Shown here in pieces: positions 6,959 to 16,390 of a stretch of DNA of 64,000 nucleotides (the stretch's first letter is position 1; every line of letters begins with the position of its first letter). The notes below the pieces were generated by a model. That model had not been told where the DNA came from and did no database searches. It saw only the letters and a list, made by a program, of their open reading frames with translations. This DNA is from Pseudomonas sp. Q1-7 (GTDB lineage: Bacteria; Pseudomonadota; Gammaproteobacteria; Pseudomonadales; Pseudomonadaceae): NCBI RefSeq assembly GCF_028010285.1, contig NZ_CP116304.1, positions 62,001 through 126,000 of the forward strand, given 5' to 3'. Both the position numbers and the translations under genes were made by a program.

Positions 6959-9106
6959 ATGGCCAGGACAGGGACCCCCAGGCAGGTCCAGGGCAACCAC
7001 GGCATCGCCTTGCAGGCGGCGTCGGAGGACATCTGGGACAGCAAGTACCGCCTCAAGCACAAGGACGGTACGCCGATCGACCTCACCCCGGACGCCACCT
7101 GGCAGCGCGTGGCCCGCGCCCTGGCGGACGTGGAAGCCGACAGCGCGGCCCGCGAGCACTGGTACGAGCGCTTCCTCTGGGCCCTGCGCAACGGCGCCAT
7201 CCCGGCCGGACGGATCATCTCCAATGCCGGCGCCCAGGACATCAAGCCGGCGACCTCGACCATCAACTGCACGGTCTCCGGCACCATCCTCGACTCCATG
7301 GACGACATCCTCGGCAAGGTCCATGAAGCCGGGCTCACCCTCAAGGCCGGCTGCGGCATCGGCTACGAATTCAGCACGCTGCGTCCGCGGGGCGCCTTTG
7401 TGTCCGGCGCCGGGGCGCAGACCAGCGGGCCGCTGTCGTTCATGGATATCTACGACAAGATGTGCTTCACCGTGAGCTCCGCCGGCGGCCGCCGTGGGGC
7501 ACAGATGGGCACCTTCGACGTCTGCCACCCGGACGTGCGTGAGTTCATTCGCGCCAAGCGCGAGGACGGGCGCCTGCGCCAGTTCAACCTCAGTCTGTTG
7601 GTCAGCGATGCCTTCATGCACGCGGTGGAGAACGACACCGAGTGGCCGCTGCTCTACCCGGTGCACCCCAAGGAGCGCGACGAACTGGACTTCGGCGATC
7701 CGACGCAGGTGATCTGGCGCGACTGGCCGGTGCACGAGGGCTACATCGTCCGCGAGGACGGCCTGGTGGCCTGCAAGGTGTACGGCCGCGTCCAGGCCCG
7801 GCACCTGTGGGACATGATCATGGTCTCCACCTACGACTTCGCCGAGCCGGGCTTCATCCTCATCGACCGGGTCAACGAGCTGAACAACAACTGGTGGTGC
7901 GAGGCTATCCGCGCCACCAATCCCTGCGGCGAGCAGCCGCTGCCGCCCTACGGGTCCTGCCTGCTGGGCTCGATCAACCTCACCGCCTTCGTCGAGGAGC
8001 CCTTCAGCGAAGACGCTCACTTCGACTGGGAGCGCTTCCGCGCCGTGGTGCGCGTCTTCACCCGCATGCTCGACAACGTGGTGGAGATCAACGGCCTGCC
8101 GCTGGCGCGGCAGCGCGAGGAAATCCTCGGCAAGCGCCGCCACGGCATGGGCTTCCTCGGCCTGGGTTCGGCCCTGGCGCTGTTGCGCTTGCGCTACGGC
8201 AGTACCGAAGCCTGTGTGTTCACCGAGGAGGTGGCGCGGGAGATGGCCCTGGCCGGTTGGCAGGTGGCGCTGGAGCTGGCCCGGGAGAAAGGCCCGGCGC
8301 CCATCCTGAGCCGCGACTACGAAGTGACCGCCGCCCTGCTGCGCAAGCGCCCGGAGATGGTGGACGACGGCTACAAGGTCGGCGATCGGGTGCCGGGGCG
8401 TATCCTCCACGCGCGCTATTCCCGCTACATGCAGCGGATCGCCGAGCACGCACCGGAACTGGTGGCCGAGCTGGCCGAGGTGGGCGCGCGCTTCACCCAC
8501 CACAGCTCCATCGCTCCCACCGGCACCATCAGCCTGAGCCTGGCCAACAACGCCTCCAACGGTATCGAGCCGAGCTACGCCCACCAGTATTCGCGCAACC
8601 TGATCCGCCCCGGGCGCAAGACCAAGGAGAAGATCGAGGTGTGCAGCTACGAGCTGCTGGCCTATCGCGCCCTGGTCAACCGCCAGGCCCGGCCCGACGC
8701 TGAGCATCCGACCCAGCGCCTGCCGGACTATTTCGTCAGCGCCGACGACATCCGCCCTGCCGAGCATGTGGACATGCAGGCCGCCGCGCAGCGCTGGATC
8801 GACTCCTCCATCTCCAAGACCGCCAACGTCCCCACCGACTTCGCCTTTGAGGACTTCAAGGACATCTACCTGCGGGCCTGGCACCAGGGCCTCAAGGGTT
8901 GCACCACCTTCCGCTTCAACCCGGCGGCGTTCCAGGGGGTGCTGGTGAAGGATGCGGACCTGGAGCGGACCGTCTACCGCTTCGAGCTGGAAGACGGAAC
9001 CCAGGTGGAGCTGCGCGGCAATGAAGAAGTGGAGTACGACGGCGAGGTCCACACCGCCGCCAACCTGTTCGAAGCCTTGAAGGAAGGCTACTACGGCAAG
9101 TACTGA
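6959..9106 (+). CDS. nrdJa: B12-dependent (class II) ribonucleotide reductase, large part
   Basis: A 715-residue adenosylcobalamin-dependent reductase catalytic subunit that makes dNTPs with or without oxygen. The family active-site blocks are present: STINCTVSGTI, GLTLKAGCGIGYEFS, NPCGEQPLPPYGSC and APTGTISLSL. The ATG is preceded by GGGAGGG. The protein stops before the C-terminal portion, which the next gene supplies, so the enzyme is split as in P. aeruginosa NrdJa/NrdJb. The pair is spaced by 16 bp and surely co-transcribed. Confidence 0.95.
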   Translation: MARTGTPRQVQGNHGIALQAASEDIWDSKYRLKHKDGTPIDLTPDATWQRVARALADVEADSAAREHWYERFLWALRNGAIPAGRIISNAGAQDIKPATSTINCTVSGTILDSMDDILGKVHEAGLTLKAGCGIGYEFSTLRPRGAFVSGAGAQTSGPLSFMDIYDKMCFTVSSAGGRRGAQMGTFDVCHPDVREFIRAKREDGRLRQFNLSLLVSDAFMHAVENDTEWPLLYPVHPKERDELDFGDPTQVIWRDWPVHEGYIVREDGLVACKVYGRVQARHLWDMIMVSTYDFAEPGFILIDRVNELNNNWWCEAIRATNPCGEQPLPPYGSCLLGSINLTAFVEEPFSEDAHFDWERFRAVVRVFTRMLDNVVEINGLPLARQREEILGKRRHGMGFLGLGSALALLRLRYGSTEACVFTEEVAREMALAGWQVALELAREKGPAPILSRDYEVTAALLRKRPEMVDDGYKVGDRVPGRILHARYSRYMQRIAEHAPELVAELAEVGARFTHHSSIAPTGTISLSLANNASNGIEPSYAHQYSRNLIRPGRKTKEKIEVCSYELLAYRALVNRQARPDAEHPTQRLPDYFVSADDIRPAEHVDMQAAAQRWIDSSISKTANVPTDFAFEDFKDIYLRAWHQGLKGCTTFRFNPAAFQGVLVKDADLERTVYRFELEDGTQVELRGNEEVEYDGEVHTAANLFEALKEGYYGKY

Positions 9107-9122
9107 ACACGTGGAGGCCCCT

Positions 9123-9809
9123 ATGCCCCTCAAGATCGAGCAGAAGATCAAGGGCTTCAGCCTGGTGGACCTGGACCAGGAAAAGGCCCGCAAGGCCGCC
9201 GAAGAAGCCGCCGCCGTGGTGCAGATGGACGAGACCCTGCAGCGTCCGGAAACCCTGGTGGGCGCCACCTACAAGATCAAGTCGCCGCTGTTCGAGCACG
9301 CGCTCTACGTGACCATCAACGACATCGTGCTGAACCCCGGCACTGCCTTCGAGCAGCGCCGGCCCTTCGAGATCTTCATCAACTCCAAGGGCATGGAGCA
9401 TTTTCAGTGGATCGTCGCCCTCACCCGCATCATGTCAGCGGTGTTCCGCAAGGGCGGCGACTGCACCTTCCTGGTGGAAGAGCTGAAGGCAGTGTTCGAC
9501 CCGCGCGGCGGCTACCTCAAGCGCGGCGGGGTCTACATGCCGTCGCTGGTGGCGGAAATAGGCGCGGTGCTGGAGCGTCACCTGGTGGCCATCGGCCTGA
9601 TGGAAGGCCAGAAGCTGGACGAAGAGCAGCGGCTCTACCTGGCGGAAAAGCGCGCGGCCTATGAAGCCAGCCTGGGCACCACCACCGCCGAACCCGGCGA
9701 AGGCTTCCCCGCGGGCGCCCAGCTCTGCGGCAAATGCAACACGCAGGCAGTGGTGCAGATGGACGGCTGCGCCACCTGCCTCAACTGCGGACACTCGAAG
9801 TGTGGGTGA
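9123..9809 (+). CDS. nrdJb: class II ribonucleotide reductase, C-terminal part
   Basis: ATG 9123 has GGAGG 5 bases upstream, so it is preferred over GTG 9111; this gives 228 residues. The C-terminus has the cysteine-rich end CGKCNTQAV...CATCLNCGHSKCG, which in this family carries the redox-active cysteines that re-reduce the active site and may bind zinc. It completes NrdJa in trans. Confidence 0.92.
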   Translation: MPLKIEQKIKGFSLVDLDQEKARKAAEEAAAVVQMDETLQRPETLVGATYKIKSPLFEHALYVTINDIVLNPGTAFEQRRPFEIFINSKGMEHFQWIVALTRIMSAVFRKGGDCTFLVEELKAVFDPRGGYLKRGGVYMPSLVAEIGAVLERHLVAIGLMEGQKLDEEQRLYLAEKRAAYEASLGTTTAEPGEGFPAGAQLCGKCNTQAVVQMDGCATCLNCGHSKCG

Positions 9810-9838
9810 GCCGGATCAGGCGAAGCATGCTTCGCCCC

Positions 9839-9985
9839 GGCGAACGACCGGCCATGGATGGCCGGGCCGGGGTTGAACTTGAGCAGAGGAGCAACGACAG
9901 GGATGTCTGCTGCGGATTCGATCTTTACTCGCTCGAGCATGCGTTTTGAAGGGCGAACGACCAGCCATGGATGGCCGGGCCGGGA
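9839..9985. repeat. pair of direct repeats in the nrdJb-thrB gap
   Basis: A GC-rich block beginning GGCGAACGACC and continuing with GCCATGGATGGCCGGGCCG occurs at about 9839-9871 and again at about 9951-9983, with one internal difference. Each copy is itself partly palindromic (GGCCATGGATGGCC). Between them is ordinary sequence. No gene is apparent in 9810-10120. Confidence 0.6.
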
Positions 9986-9993
9986 ATAGACCT

Positions 9994-10087
9994 GTGGGAG
10001 CGAATTCATTCGCGATTTCCGGTCAGGCGCGTGCCGATGGATGTCACGGGCAGCAGAGCTGCCCTTCGCGAATGAATTCGCTCCTAC
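9994..10087. repeat. dispersed palindromic repeat, copy 1
   Basis: The left arm GGAGCGAATTCATTCGCGA is matched by a complementary right arm at about 10066-10085, with about 50 bp between them including CAGCAGAGCTGC. The whole forms a long hairpin between the ends of the convergent nrdJb and thrB genes. Four related copies lie near 32.3, 38.7, 47.7 and 58.3 kb. Confidence 0.85.
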
Positions 10088-10120
10088 AAGGGGGCGCCCC
10101 CTGGAGGGTATTGCTGCCCG

Positions 10121-11071
10121 TCAGAGCGCAAACGGCAACGCCACCTCAATCCTCTGCCGCTGCGCCAGGCGCTTCTGGAACACATTCGGGTCATGGATCA
10201 GCACATCCTGCCCGGCGAAGGCATTGGCGGCGATCAGCCGCGACAGCCAGAAACGCACGCAGGCGATGCGCAGGGCGGTCGGCCAGAGTTCGGCCTCGGC
10301 GGCGATGAACGGGCGCAGCGCGGCATAGGCACCGAGCAGGGCACGGGCCAGTTGGCCGTCGAGGCGGCCGTCGGCGTCCGAGCACCAATCGTTCAGGCAG
10401 ATGGCCAGGTCGTAGAGCATGGGGCCGGAGCAGGCGTTGTAGAAGTCGATCACCCCGGACAGGTGCGGACCATCGAACAGCACGTTGTCCTTGAACAGGT
10501 CGGCGTGCAGGTTGGCCCGTGGCAAAGCGAGAAAGCGTTCCTTCACCTCGCCGATTTCCTTCAAGGCATCGCGCAGCAGCGGCAGCGCCGCGTCGTCCAG
10601 CTGCAGGGCGAGGCCAGGACCCTCGTCGACCATCCAGGCCAGGCCGCGATCGCTCTTGCGCTCCAGCACCCGTTCGCGGGTGGCCAGGTGCAGGCGCGCC
10701 AGGAGACGGCCAACTTCCGCGCAATGGTGGGCGTTGGGCTGGTGCACGTGCTTGCCCGGCAGGCGCGGCTGCAGCAGCGCCGGCTTCTCCGCCAGCTCGC
10801 GCAGGGCCTCGCCCGTACCTGTGCGCAGGGCGAAGGGCACCGGCAGGTCGGCCTCGTGGAGCACGTCGAGCAGTTCGATGAAGAACGGCAGGTCGTGGCT
10901 GGGGCCGCGCTCCACCAGGGTCAGGACGTATTCACCCCCTTCCAGGCTGACGAAAAAGTTGCTGTTCTCGGAGCCTTCGGCGATGCCTTGGAAATCCTTC
11001 AGCCGACCCAGCCCGTAGGGGGCGAGGAAGGCTTCCAGTTCCGGACGTTCGAGGGGGGTGAATACAGACAT
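10121..11071 (-). CDS. thrB: homoserine kinase (aminoglycoside-kinase fold)
   Basis: A 316-residue ThrB of the type found in Pseudomonas, unrelated to the GHMP-kinase ThrB of E. coli. It phosphorylates homoserine in threonine synthesis. The kinase catalytic loop is LHADLFKDNVLFDG, with the metal-binding Asp in GVIDFYNACSG. The length is normal for this family. It lies 31 bp downstream of the DUF2782 gene on the same strand. Confidence 0.92.
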   Translation of the reverse strand: MSVFTPLERPELEAFLAPYGLGRLKDFQGIAEGSENSNFFVSLEGGEYVLTLVERGPSHDLPFFIELLDVLHEADLPVPFALRTGTGEALRELAEKPALLQPRLPGKHVHQPNAHHCAEVGRLLARLHLATRERVLERKSDRGLAWMVDEGPGLALQLDDAALPLLRDALKEIGEVKERFLALPRANLHADLFKDNVLFDGPHLSGVIDFYNACSGPMLYDLAICLNDWCSDADGRLDGQLARALLGAYAALRPFIAAEAELWPTALRIACVRFWLSRLIAANAFAGQDVLIHDPNVFQKRLAQRQRIEVALPFAL

Positions 11072-11102
11072 TGGACTACCTTGTTACGGGGTTGCGCGTG
11101 CG

Positions 11103-11384
11103 CTACCAGCTGAAGATTTCCCAGGCCGGGATAAGCATGTCGGGGTTGTCCGAGCGGACGTAGTTGCTTTCGCCATCGGCGCGGACCAGGAAGTACGGCT
11201 TGCCGTTCTTCGGGGTCACCTTGATGGCGTAGAGGAAACCGTTGACGCGGTATTCCTGGATGGTCTTGTCGCCTTCCTGGCGGATGGTGACGTCCGGTTC
11301 CGCGGAGGGTTCGTCGGCGGCGAACGTGGCGACCGGGGCGATGGCCAGGAGGCTGGCGATCAACAGGCGGTTCAATGCGCGCAT
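11103..11384 (-). CDS. small secreted DUF2782-type protein
   Basis: ATG 11384 with AAGG upstream gives 93 residues; a longer frame to 11456 would overlap polA's start and precede the signal with charged residues. It has a signal peptide (LLIASLLAIAPVATFAA). The mature part includes DVTIRQEGDKTIQEYRVNGFLYAIKVTP and PYFLVRAD, matching the DUF2782 family. From memory it lies between thrB and polA in other Pseudomonas. It is divergent from polA and its function is unknown. Confidence 0.85.
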   Translation of the reverse strand: MRALNRLLIASLLAIAPVATFAADEPSAEPDVTIRQEGDKTIQEYRVNGFLYAIKVTPKNGKPYFLVRADGESNYVRSDNPDMLIPAWEIFSW

Positions 11385-11458
11385 GGTAACCTTGTCCCTT
11401 CTCGTCAATGATCGGTCCATTCTACTTCGGGTCCGGTGAATAAAGGTTGATTTCACGC

Positions 11459-14206
11459 ATGAGCCAAGCCCCCCTCGTCCTGGTGGACGGATCCTCCTAC
11501 CTGTACCGCGCCTTCCATGCCCTGCCGCCGCTGACCACCTCCGCCGGCCTGCCCACCGGTGCGGTCAAAGGTGTGCTGAACATGCTCAAGAGCCTGCGCC
11601 GGCAATACCCGGACAGCCCCTTCGCGGTGGTCTTCGATGCCAAGGGCGGCACCTTCCGCGACGCGATGTTCGCCGAGTACAAGGCCAATCGCCCGTCGAT
11701 GCCGGATGAGTTGCGGGTGCAGGTGGAGCCGCTGCATGCCAGCGTCCGCGCCCTGGGCCTGCCGTTGCTCTGCGTGGAGGGTGTGGAAGCCGACGACGTG
11801 ATCGGCACCCTGGCCCGGCAGAGCGCGGCGGCCGGCCGCCCGGTGGTGATTTCCACCGGCGACAAGGACATGGCGCAGTTGGTCGACGGGCACATTACGC
11901 TGGTCAACACCATGACCGGTAGCACGCTGGACGTGGATGGCGTGAAGGAGAAATTTGGTGTCGGTCCTGAACTCATCATCGATTACCTGGCGCTGATGGG
12001 CGACAAGGTGGACAACATCCCCGGCGTGCCCGGCGTCGGCGAAAAGACCGCCCTGGGCCTGCTCACCGGCGTGGGCGGCGGCCTGGACGTGCTCTACTCC
12101 AGCCTCGACAAGGTGCCGGCGCTGCCTATCCGCGGCGCCAAGGGCCTGCCGGCCAAGCTCGAGGAACACAAGGACATGGCCTACCTGTCCTACCAGCTGG
12201 CCACCATCAAGTGCGACGTCGAACTGAATGTCGAGATCGATTCCCTGCACCCTGGTGAGCCCGACCGCGAGGCCCTCGCCGAGCTGTACCGCACCCTGGA
12301 GTTCAAGAGCTGGCTGGATGACCTGCAGCGCCAGGCGAAGTCCGATGGTGAGCAACTGGAGCTTGTGGACGCCGCCCCGGCCAAAGACGAGGCGCGTTAC
12401 GACGTCATCCTGGAGCAGGCGCAGTTCGAGGCTTGGCTGAAGAAGCTGGAAGCCGCGCCGTTGTTCGCATTCGACACCGAGACCACCAGCATCGACGCCC
12501 AGCAGGCGCAGGTGGTGGGCGTGTCCTTTGCCGTCGAAGCCGGCGAGGCGGCCTACGTGCCCCTGGCCCACAGCTACATGGGGGTTCCCGCGCAGTTGGA
12601 CCGTGACGCCGTGCTCAAGGCCCTCAAACCGCTGCTGGAGGACCCGGCCAAGGCCAAGGTCGGCCAGCATGCGAAGTACGACATGAACGTCCTGGCCAAT
12701 GCCACCACGCCGATTGCTGTGCAGGGTATCGCCTTCGACACCATGCTCGAATCCTATGTGCTGGATTCCACCGCCACCCGCCACGACATGGACAGCCTGG
12801 CCCTCAAGTACCTCGGCCACAGCACCATCCGCTTCGAGGACATCGCCGGCAAGGGCGCCAAGCAGCTGACCTTCGACCAGATCGCCATCGAGCAGGCCGG
12901 CCCCTATGCCGCAGAAGACGCCGACGTCACCCTGCGTCTGCACCAGACCCTGTGGCAAAAGCTGGAGGCCGTTCCTTCGCTGGCCAAGGTCCTGAAGGAA
13001 ATCGAAATGCCCCTGGTGCCGGTGCTGGCGCGCATCGAGCGCAACGGTGCCTTCGTCGACGGCAAGCTGCTGGGCCAGCAGAGCCTGGAACTGGGCGAGA
13101 AGATGGTGGCGCTGGAGCGCCAGGCTTATGAGCTGGCCGGCCAGGAATTCAACCTCGGCTCGCCCAAGCAACTGGGCGCCATCCTCTATGAGAAGCTCGG
13201 CCTGCCGGTGCTGGCCAAGACCGCCACCGGGCAGCCGTCCACCGCAGAGAACGTGCTGGCCGACCTGGCCGAACAGGACTACGAGCTGCCCAAGGTGATC
13301 ATGCAGTACCGCTCCCTGAGCAAGCTCAAGAGCACCTACACGGACAAGCTGCCGGAACAGATCAACCCGCGCACCGGGCGCATCCACACCTCTTACCACC
13401 AGGCCGTGGCGGCCACCGGGCGCCTGTCCTCCTCCGATCCGAACCTGCAGAACATCCCGATCCGCACCGCCGAGGGTCGGCGCATCCGCCAGGCCTTCGT
13501 CGCGCCCAAGGGCTACAAGCTGCTGGCGGCGGACTACTCGCAGATCGAGCTGCGCATCATGGCCCACCTGGCCAAGGACGAAGGCCTGCTGGATGCCTTC
13601 CGCCACGACCGCGACGTGCACCGCGCCACCGCTTCCGAAGTGTTCGGCGTGCCGCTGGACGAGGTCAGTGGCAACCAGCGTCGCAGTGCCAAGGCGATCA
13701 ACTTCGGCCTGATCTACGGCATGAGCGCCTTCGGCCTGGCCAAGCAGATCGGCGTCGAGCGCAAGGAAGCCCAGGCCTACATCGACCGTTATTTCGCCCG
13801 TTATCCCGGTGTGCTGGCCTACATGGAACGCACCCGCGAGCAGGCCGCGCAGCAAGGTTTCGTCGAAACCCTGTTCGGCCGCCGCCTGTACCTGCCGGAA
13901 ATCCACTCGAAGAACCAGGCCATGCGCAAGGGCGCCGAGCGCACTGCGATCAACGCGCCGATGCAGGGTACCGCCGCGGACATCATGAAACGCGCCATGG
14001 TGGCGGTGGACGACTGGCTCCAGGCGAGCGGACTGGATGCCCGCGTCATCCTGCAGGTACATGACGAACTGGTGCTGGAAGTGCGCGAGGATCTGGTGCA
14101 GCAGGTCAGCGAACAGATCCGTCCGCTGATGGGCGGCGCGGCGCAGTTGGATGTGCCGCTGGTGGTGGAAGTCGGGGTGGGCGACAACTGGGACGAGGCG
14201 CACTGA
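11459..14206 (+). CDS. polA: DNA polymerase I
   Basis: A 915-residue Pol I for primer removal and repair synthesis. Domains: 5'-3' exonuclease (residues 1-290, [32 protein letters not shown]), 3'-5' exonuclease (from about 335, FDTETTSID), and polymerase ([13 protein letters not shown] for motif [10 protein letters not shown] for motif C). ATG 11459 has AAAGG 12 bases upstream; a TTG at 11447 sits too close to that site. The proofreading DTET motif is intact. Confidence 0.97.
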   Translation: MSQAPLVLVDGSSYLYRAFHALPPLTTSAGLPTGAVKGVLNMLKSLRRQYPDSPFAVVFDAKGGTFRDAMFAEYKANRPSMPDELRVQVEPLHASVRALGLPLLCVEGVEADDVIGTLARQSAAAGRPVVISTGDKDMAQLVDGHITLVNTMTGSTLDVDGVKEKFGVGPELIIDYLALMGDKVDNIPGVPGVGEKTALGLLTGVGGGLDVLYSSLDKVPALPIRGAKGLPAKLEEHKDMAYLSYQLATIKCDVELNVEIDSLHPGEPDREALAELYRTLEFKSWLDDLQRQAKSDGEQLELVDAAPAKDEARYDVILEQAQFEAWLKKLEAAPLFAFDTETTSIDAQQAQVVGVSFAVEAGEAAYVPLAHSYMGVPAQLDRDAVLKALKPLLEDPAKAKVGQHAKYDMNVLANATTPIAVQGIAFDTMLESYVLDSTATRHDMDSLALKYLGHSTIRFEDIAGKGAKQLTFDQIAIEQAGPYAAEDADVTLRLHQTLWQKLEAVPSLAKVLKEIEMPLVPVLARIERNGAFVDGKLLGQQSLELGEKMVALERQAYELAGQEFNLGSPKQLGAILYEKLGLPVLAKTATGQPSTAENVLADLAEQDYELPKVIMQYRSLSKLKSTYTDKLPEQINPRTGRIHTSYHQAVAATGRLSSSDPNLQNIPIRTAEGRRIRQAFVAPKGYKLLAADYSQIELRIMAHLAKDEGLLDAFRHDRDVHRATASEVFGVPLDEVSGNQRRSAKAINFGLIYGMSAFGLAKQIGVERKEAQAYIDRYFARYPGVLAYMERTREQAAQQGFVETLFGRRLYLPEIHSKNQAMRKGAERTAINAPMQGTAADIMKRAMVAVDDWLQASGLDARVILQVHDELVLEVREDLVQQVSEQIRPLMGGAAQLDVPLVVEVGVGDNWDEAH

Positions 14207-14221
14207 GTGCGCCTTGGGACG

Positions 14222-14257
14222 GGCATCTGTATCGGCGATGAAACAGATGCCTGGATT
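14222..14257 (+). terminator. likely polA terminator
   Basis: GGCATCTGT (14222-14230) pairs perfectly with ACAGATGCC (14243-14251), followed by TGGATTTTG. The stem lies 16 bp after the polA stop. The T run is short, so termination may be partial. Confidence 0.5.
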
Positions 14258-14310
14258 TTGCTCGAATAAGCGCTCGGATCCTGATAGCGAATTCTTTCTA
14301 AAATTAATCT

Positions 14311-14338
14311 GAACTTTCTGCAAAAGGCGGGAGTCACA
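14311..14338 (+). promoter_or_regulatory. AlgU (sigma-22)-type promoter of the ErsA-like sRNA
   Basis: GAACTT (14311-14316) and TCACA (14334-14338) are 17 bases apart, close to the AlgU/RpoE consensus GAACTT-N16/17-TCtgA. A start near 14345 would give a transcript of about 130 nt ending at the strong terminator. The envelope-stress sigma factor controls ErsA in P. aeruginosa, which fits. Confidence 0.7.
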
Positions 14339-14344
14339 CAACTG

Positions 14345-14474
14345 AATGGCTGGTGAAGCCCTTCGATGCTCCTTTTGCTGTGTTTAGTGTTGGCAGATAT
14401 CTGAACCCCGCCCTAGCGGTTCAGACTTAAACCCCGAACTTCCCCCTCCCCATACGAAGTCCGGGGTTTTTTTT
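14345..14474 (+). ncRNA. ersA: ErsA-type small regulatory RNA
   Basis: No open frame explains 14207-14483, between polA and engB, the same location as ErsA of P. aeruginosa (and Spot 42 of enterics). The predicted 130-nt RNA has a hairpin at 14401-14424 (CTGAACC/GGTTCAG). It ends in a strong terminator: AAACCCCG...CTTC with GAAG...CCGGGGTTT and eight T. ErsA is known to base-pair with mRNAs such as algC under envelope stress; its targets here are not known. The 5' end is inferred from the promoter. Confidence 0.75.
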
Positions 14475-14483
14475 GCCCGGAAT

Positions 14484-15125
14484 TCAGGCTTCGGCCTCGC
14501 CTTCTTCCTGGTCCAGTTGCAGCCAGTGCGCCAGCACCGCGTGGGCTTCCTCGATGCCCTGGCGCTTGGGCGCGGAGAACAGCTGAATGGAAACGCCGTC
14601 GCCCCAACCCTTGCGGATTTCCTGCCGCACCTTGAGCAGCGCGTTCTTCGCCGCGCCGAAGGCCAGCTTGTCGGCCTTGGTCAGCAGGATGTGCAGGGGC
14701 ATGTTGCCGGCGCTGGACCAGTCCAGCATCAGGCGGTCGAAATCGGTCAGAGGGTGGCGGATGTCCATCAGCAGCACCAGGCCTGCCAGGCTCTCACGGC
14801 TGCTGAGGTAGGCTTCCAGATGGTGTTGCCAGTGCTGCTTGAGGGGAATCGGCACCTTGGCGTAACCGTAGCCCGGCAGGTCCACCAGGCGGCGCTCCTC
14901 GTCCAGCGAGAAGAAGTTCAGCAGCTGGGTGCGGCCCGGCGTCTTCGAGGTGCGCGCCAGGTTGGCGTGGGTCAGGGTGTTCAGCGCGCTCGACTTGCCG
15001 GCGTTGGAACGCCCGGCGAACGCCACTTCCAGGCCGCTGTCCGGCGGGCATTGGTCGACTTTGGCGGCACTGATGAGGAAGCGGGCCTGTTGGCACAGAC
15101 CGAGGATCGGGTTCTTGAGTGACAT
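14484..15125 (-). CDS. engB: ribosome biogenesis GTPase EngB/YsxC
   Basis: A 213-residue single-domain GTPase needed for large-subunit assembly. G1 is [10 protein letters not shown]3 is DLPGYGYA and G4 is LTKADKL. It converges on the sRNA terminator, whose stem may also stop this gene. The start ATG 15125 lies about 65 bp from the cytochrome promoter on the other strand. Confidence 0.95.
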   Translation of the reverse strand: MSLKNPILGLCQQARFLISAAKVDQCPPDSGLEVAFAGRSNAGKSSALNTLTHANLARTSKTPGRTQLLNFFSLDEERRLVDLPGYGYAKVPIPLKQHWQHHLEAYLSSRESLAGLVLLMDIRHPLTDFDRLMLDWSSAGNMPLHILLTKADKLAFGAAKNALLKVRQEIRKGWGDGVSIQLFSAPKRQGIEEAHAVLAHWLQLDQEEGEAEA

Positions 15126-15192
15126 GGGGAATCCAGGGGTGCGACGCGGTGTCGCATAGGGCGGTTTCGTTTCCGTTTATGCCTCGCCAGTA

Positions 15193-15198
15193 TATAAT
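15193..15198 (+). promoter_or_regulatory. -10 element of the cytochrome c promoter
   Basis: TATAAT is a perfect -10 within TATATAATGCC, in a GC-rich gap. The -35 (about 15170-15175, TTTCCG) is weak. A start near 15205 leaves a leader of about 95 nt before ATG 15300. Confidence 0.6.
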
Positions 15199-15299
15199 GC
15201 CGCGGATTTAGTGTGCGCTTTATCCCCCAGGGTCTGGTGTCCACGGCAATGACCGACGCACGACAGAATGCGCGGCAACGCCCTCTGATGAGGTTGATC

Positions 15300-15590
15300 A
15301 TGAAGAACGTACTGCTCGTCGCTAGCCTTGCAGCGCTGTCCTTCGTCGCGCAAGCGGCCCAGGATCCGGAAGCGGTTTTCAACCGGTCCTGTGGGGCCTG
15401 TCATAGTGGTCAGCTGCCGATGGCGCCGAAGAAAGGCGACAAGGCTGCCTGGGAACCGCGCCTGGCCAAGGGCATGGATACGCTGGTGCAGAATGTCACC
15501 AATGGTTTGAACGCCATGCCGCCGAAAGGCCTGTGTATGGATTGCAGTGCCGAGGACTACAAGGCCGTCATCCAGTGGATGAGCCAATAA
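15300..15590 (+). CDS. periplasmic monohaem cytochrome c5-type protein
   Basis: ATG 15300 gives 96 residues with a signal peptide (LLVASLAALSFVAQA). The haem site is CGACH, and the Met ligand is probably in GLNAMPPKGLCMDC. The MPPKG and C...C pattern resembles cytochrome c5. An in-frame ATG at 15288 is an alternative. The first 29 codons of the longer frame precede the signal and are not plausible. It is followed after 51 bp by cytochrome c4, so both probably serve electron transfer to terminal oxidases. Confidence 0.88.
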   Translation: MKNVLLVASLAALSFVAQAAQDPEAVFNRSCGACHSGQLPMAPKKGDKAAWEPRLAKGMDTLVQNVTNGLNAMPPKGLCMDCSAEDYKAVIQWMSQ

Positions 15591-15641
15591 AGTAGCCCGG
15601 CGCATAACACCTTTACCCTTTAGCCGTAGTTGGATTAGCTG

Positions 15642-16247
15642 ATGAACAAAATAATCGTGAGTCTGCTGTTGACCCTGGGCATCACCGGCTTGGCGCACGC
15701 CGCCGGCGATGCCAAGGCTGGCCAGGCCAAGGCCGCCGTATGTGGCGCCTGCCACGGTCCGGATGGCAACAGTGCTGCCCCGAACTTCCCGAAACTGGCC
15801 GGCCAGGGTGAGCGCTACCTGCTCAAGCAGATGAACGACATCAAGGCCGGCAACCGCACCGTCCTGGAAATGACCGGCCTGCTGAACAACCTCAGTGACC
15901 AGGACATGGCCGACATCGCCGCCTATTTCTCCAGCCAGAAAGGCAGCGTCGGCGCCGCCGACCCGAAAGTGGTCGCTCGTGGCGAAGCCCTGTTCCGTGG
16001 CGGCAAGCTGGATGAGGGCATGCCGGCCTGCACCGGTTGCCACGCTCCCGACGGTTCCGGCAACGCCGCTGCCGGCTTCCCGCACCTGGGTGGCCAGCAT
16101 GCCCAGTACGTGGCCAAGCAGCTGACCGATTTCCGTGAAGGCAACCGCACCAACGATGGTGATGCCCAGATGATGCGCAGCGTCGCGGCCAAACTGAGCA
16201 ACAAGGATATCGAAGCGGTTTCCAGCTACATCCAGGGCTTACACTGA
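15642..16247 (+). CDS. cc4: dihaem cytochrome c4
   Basis: A 201-residue periplasmic protein with a signal peptide (LLLTLGITGLAHA) and two similar cytochrome domains. Haem sites are CGACH (about residue 32) and CTGCH (about residue 131). Each domain has its Met ligand region (VLEMTGLLNNLSDQDMADIAAYF and DAQMMRSVAAKLSNKDIEAVSSYI). Cytochrome c4 carries electrons from the bc1 complex to oxidases such as cbb3. Confidence 0.95.
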   Translation: MNKIIVSLLLTLGITGLAHAAGDAKAGQAKAAVCGACHGPDGNSAAPNFPKLAGQGERYLLKQMNDIKAGNRTVLEMTGLLNNLSDQDMADIAAYFSSQKGSVGAADPKVVARGEALFRGGKLDEGMPACTGCHAPDGSGNAAAGFPHLGGQHAQYVAKQLTDFREGNRTNDGDAQMMRSVAAKLSNKDIEAVSSYIQGLH

Positions 16248-16270
16248 GCATCGATGTTTGGAACCTGATC

Positions 16271-16295
16271 AAGGGTGGCCTAGGCCACCCTTTTT
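16271..16295 (+). terminator. terminator after cytochrome c4
   Basis: AGGGTGGCC and GGCCACCCT form a perfect stem around TA and are followed by TTTTT. It lies 25 bp after the stop. Confidence 0.85.
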
Positions 16296-16390
16296 CGTTC
16301 TCCGGCCCGCTACAATGGCCGGAACCCGCTGTGCCGCCGCAGGTCGAATCCTGGCCTTCGTAGCCCTATTTTCCCGTCAAGGAGTGAAGC

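Noticed and set aside
7642-8703. 353-codon frame inside nrdJa
   Set aside because: It is a +1 frame shadow rich in Arg, Gly and Ala, typical of high-GC genes.
11453-14341. 962-codon open frame opposite polA
   Set aside because: It mirrors polA codons; high GC at third positions leaves the opposite strand open. There is no ribosome-binding site or domain.
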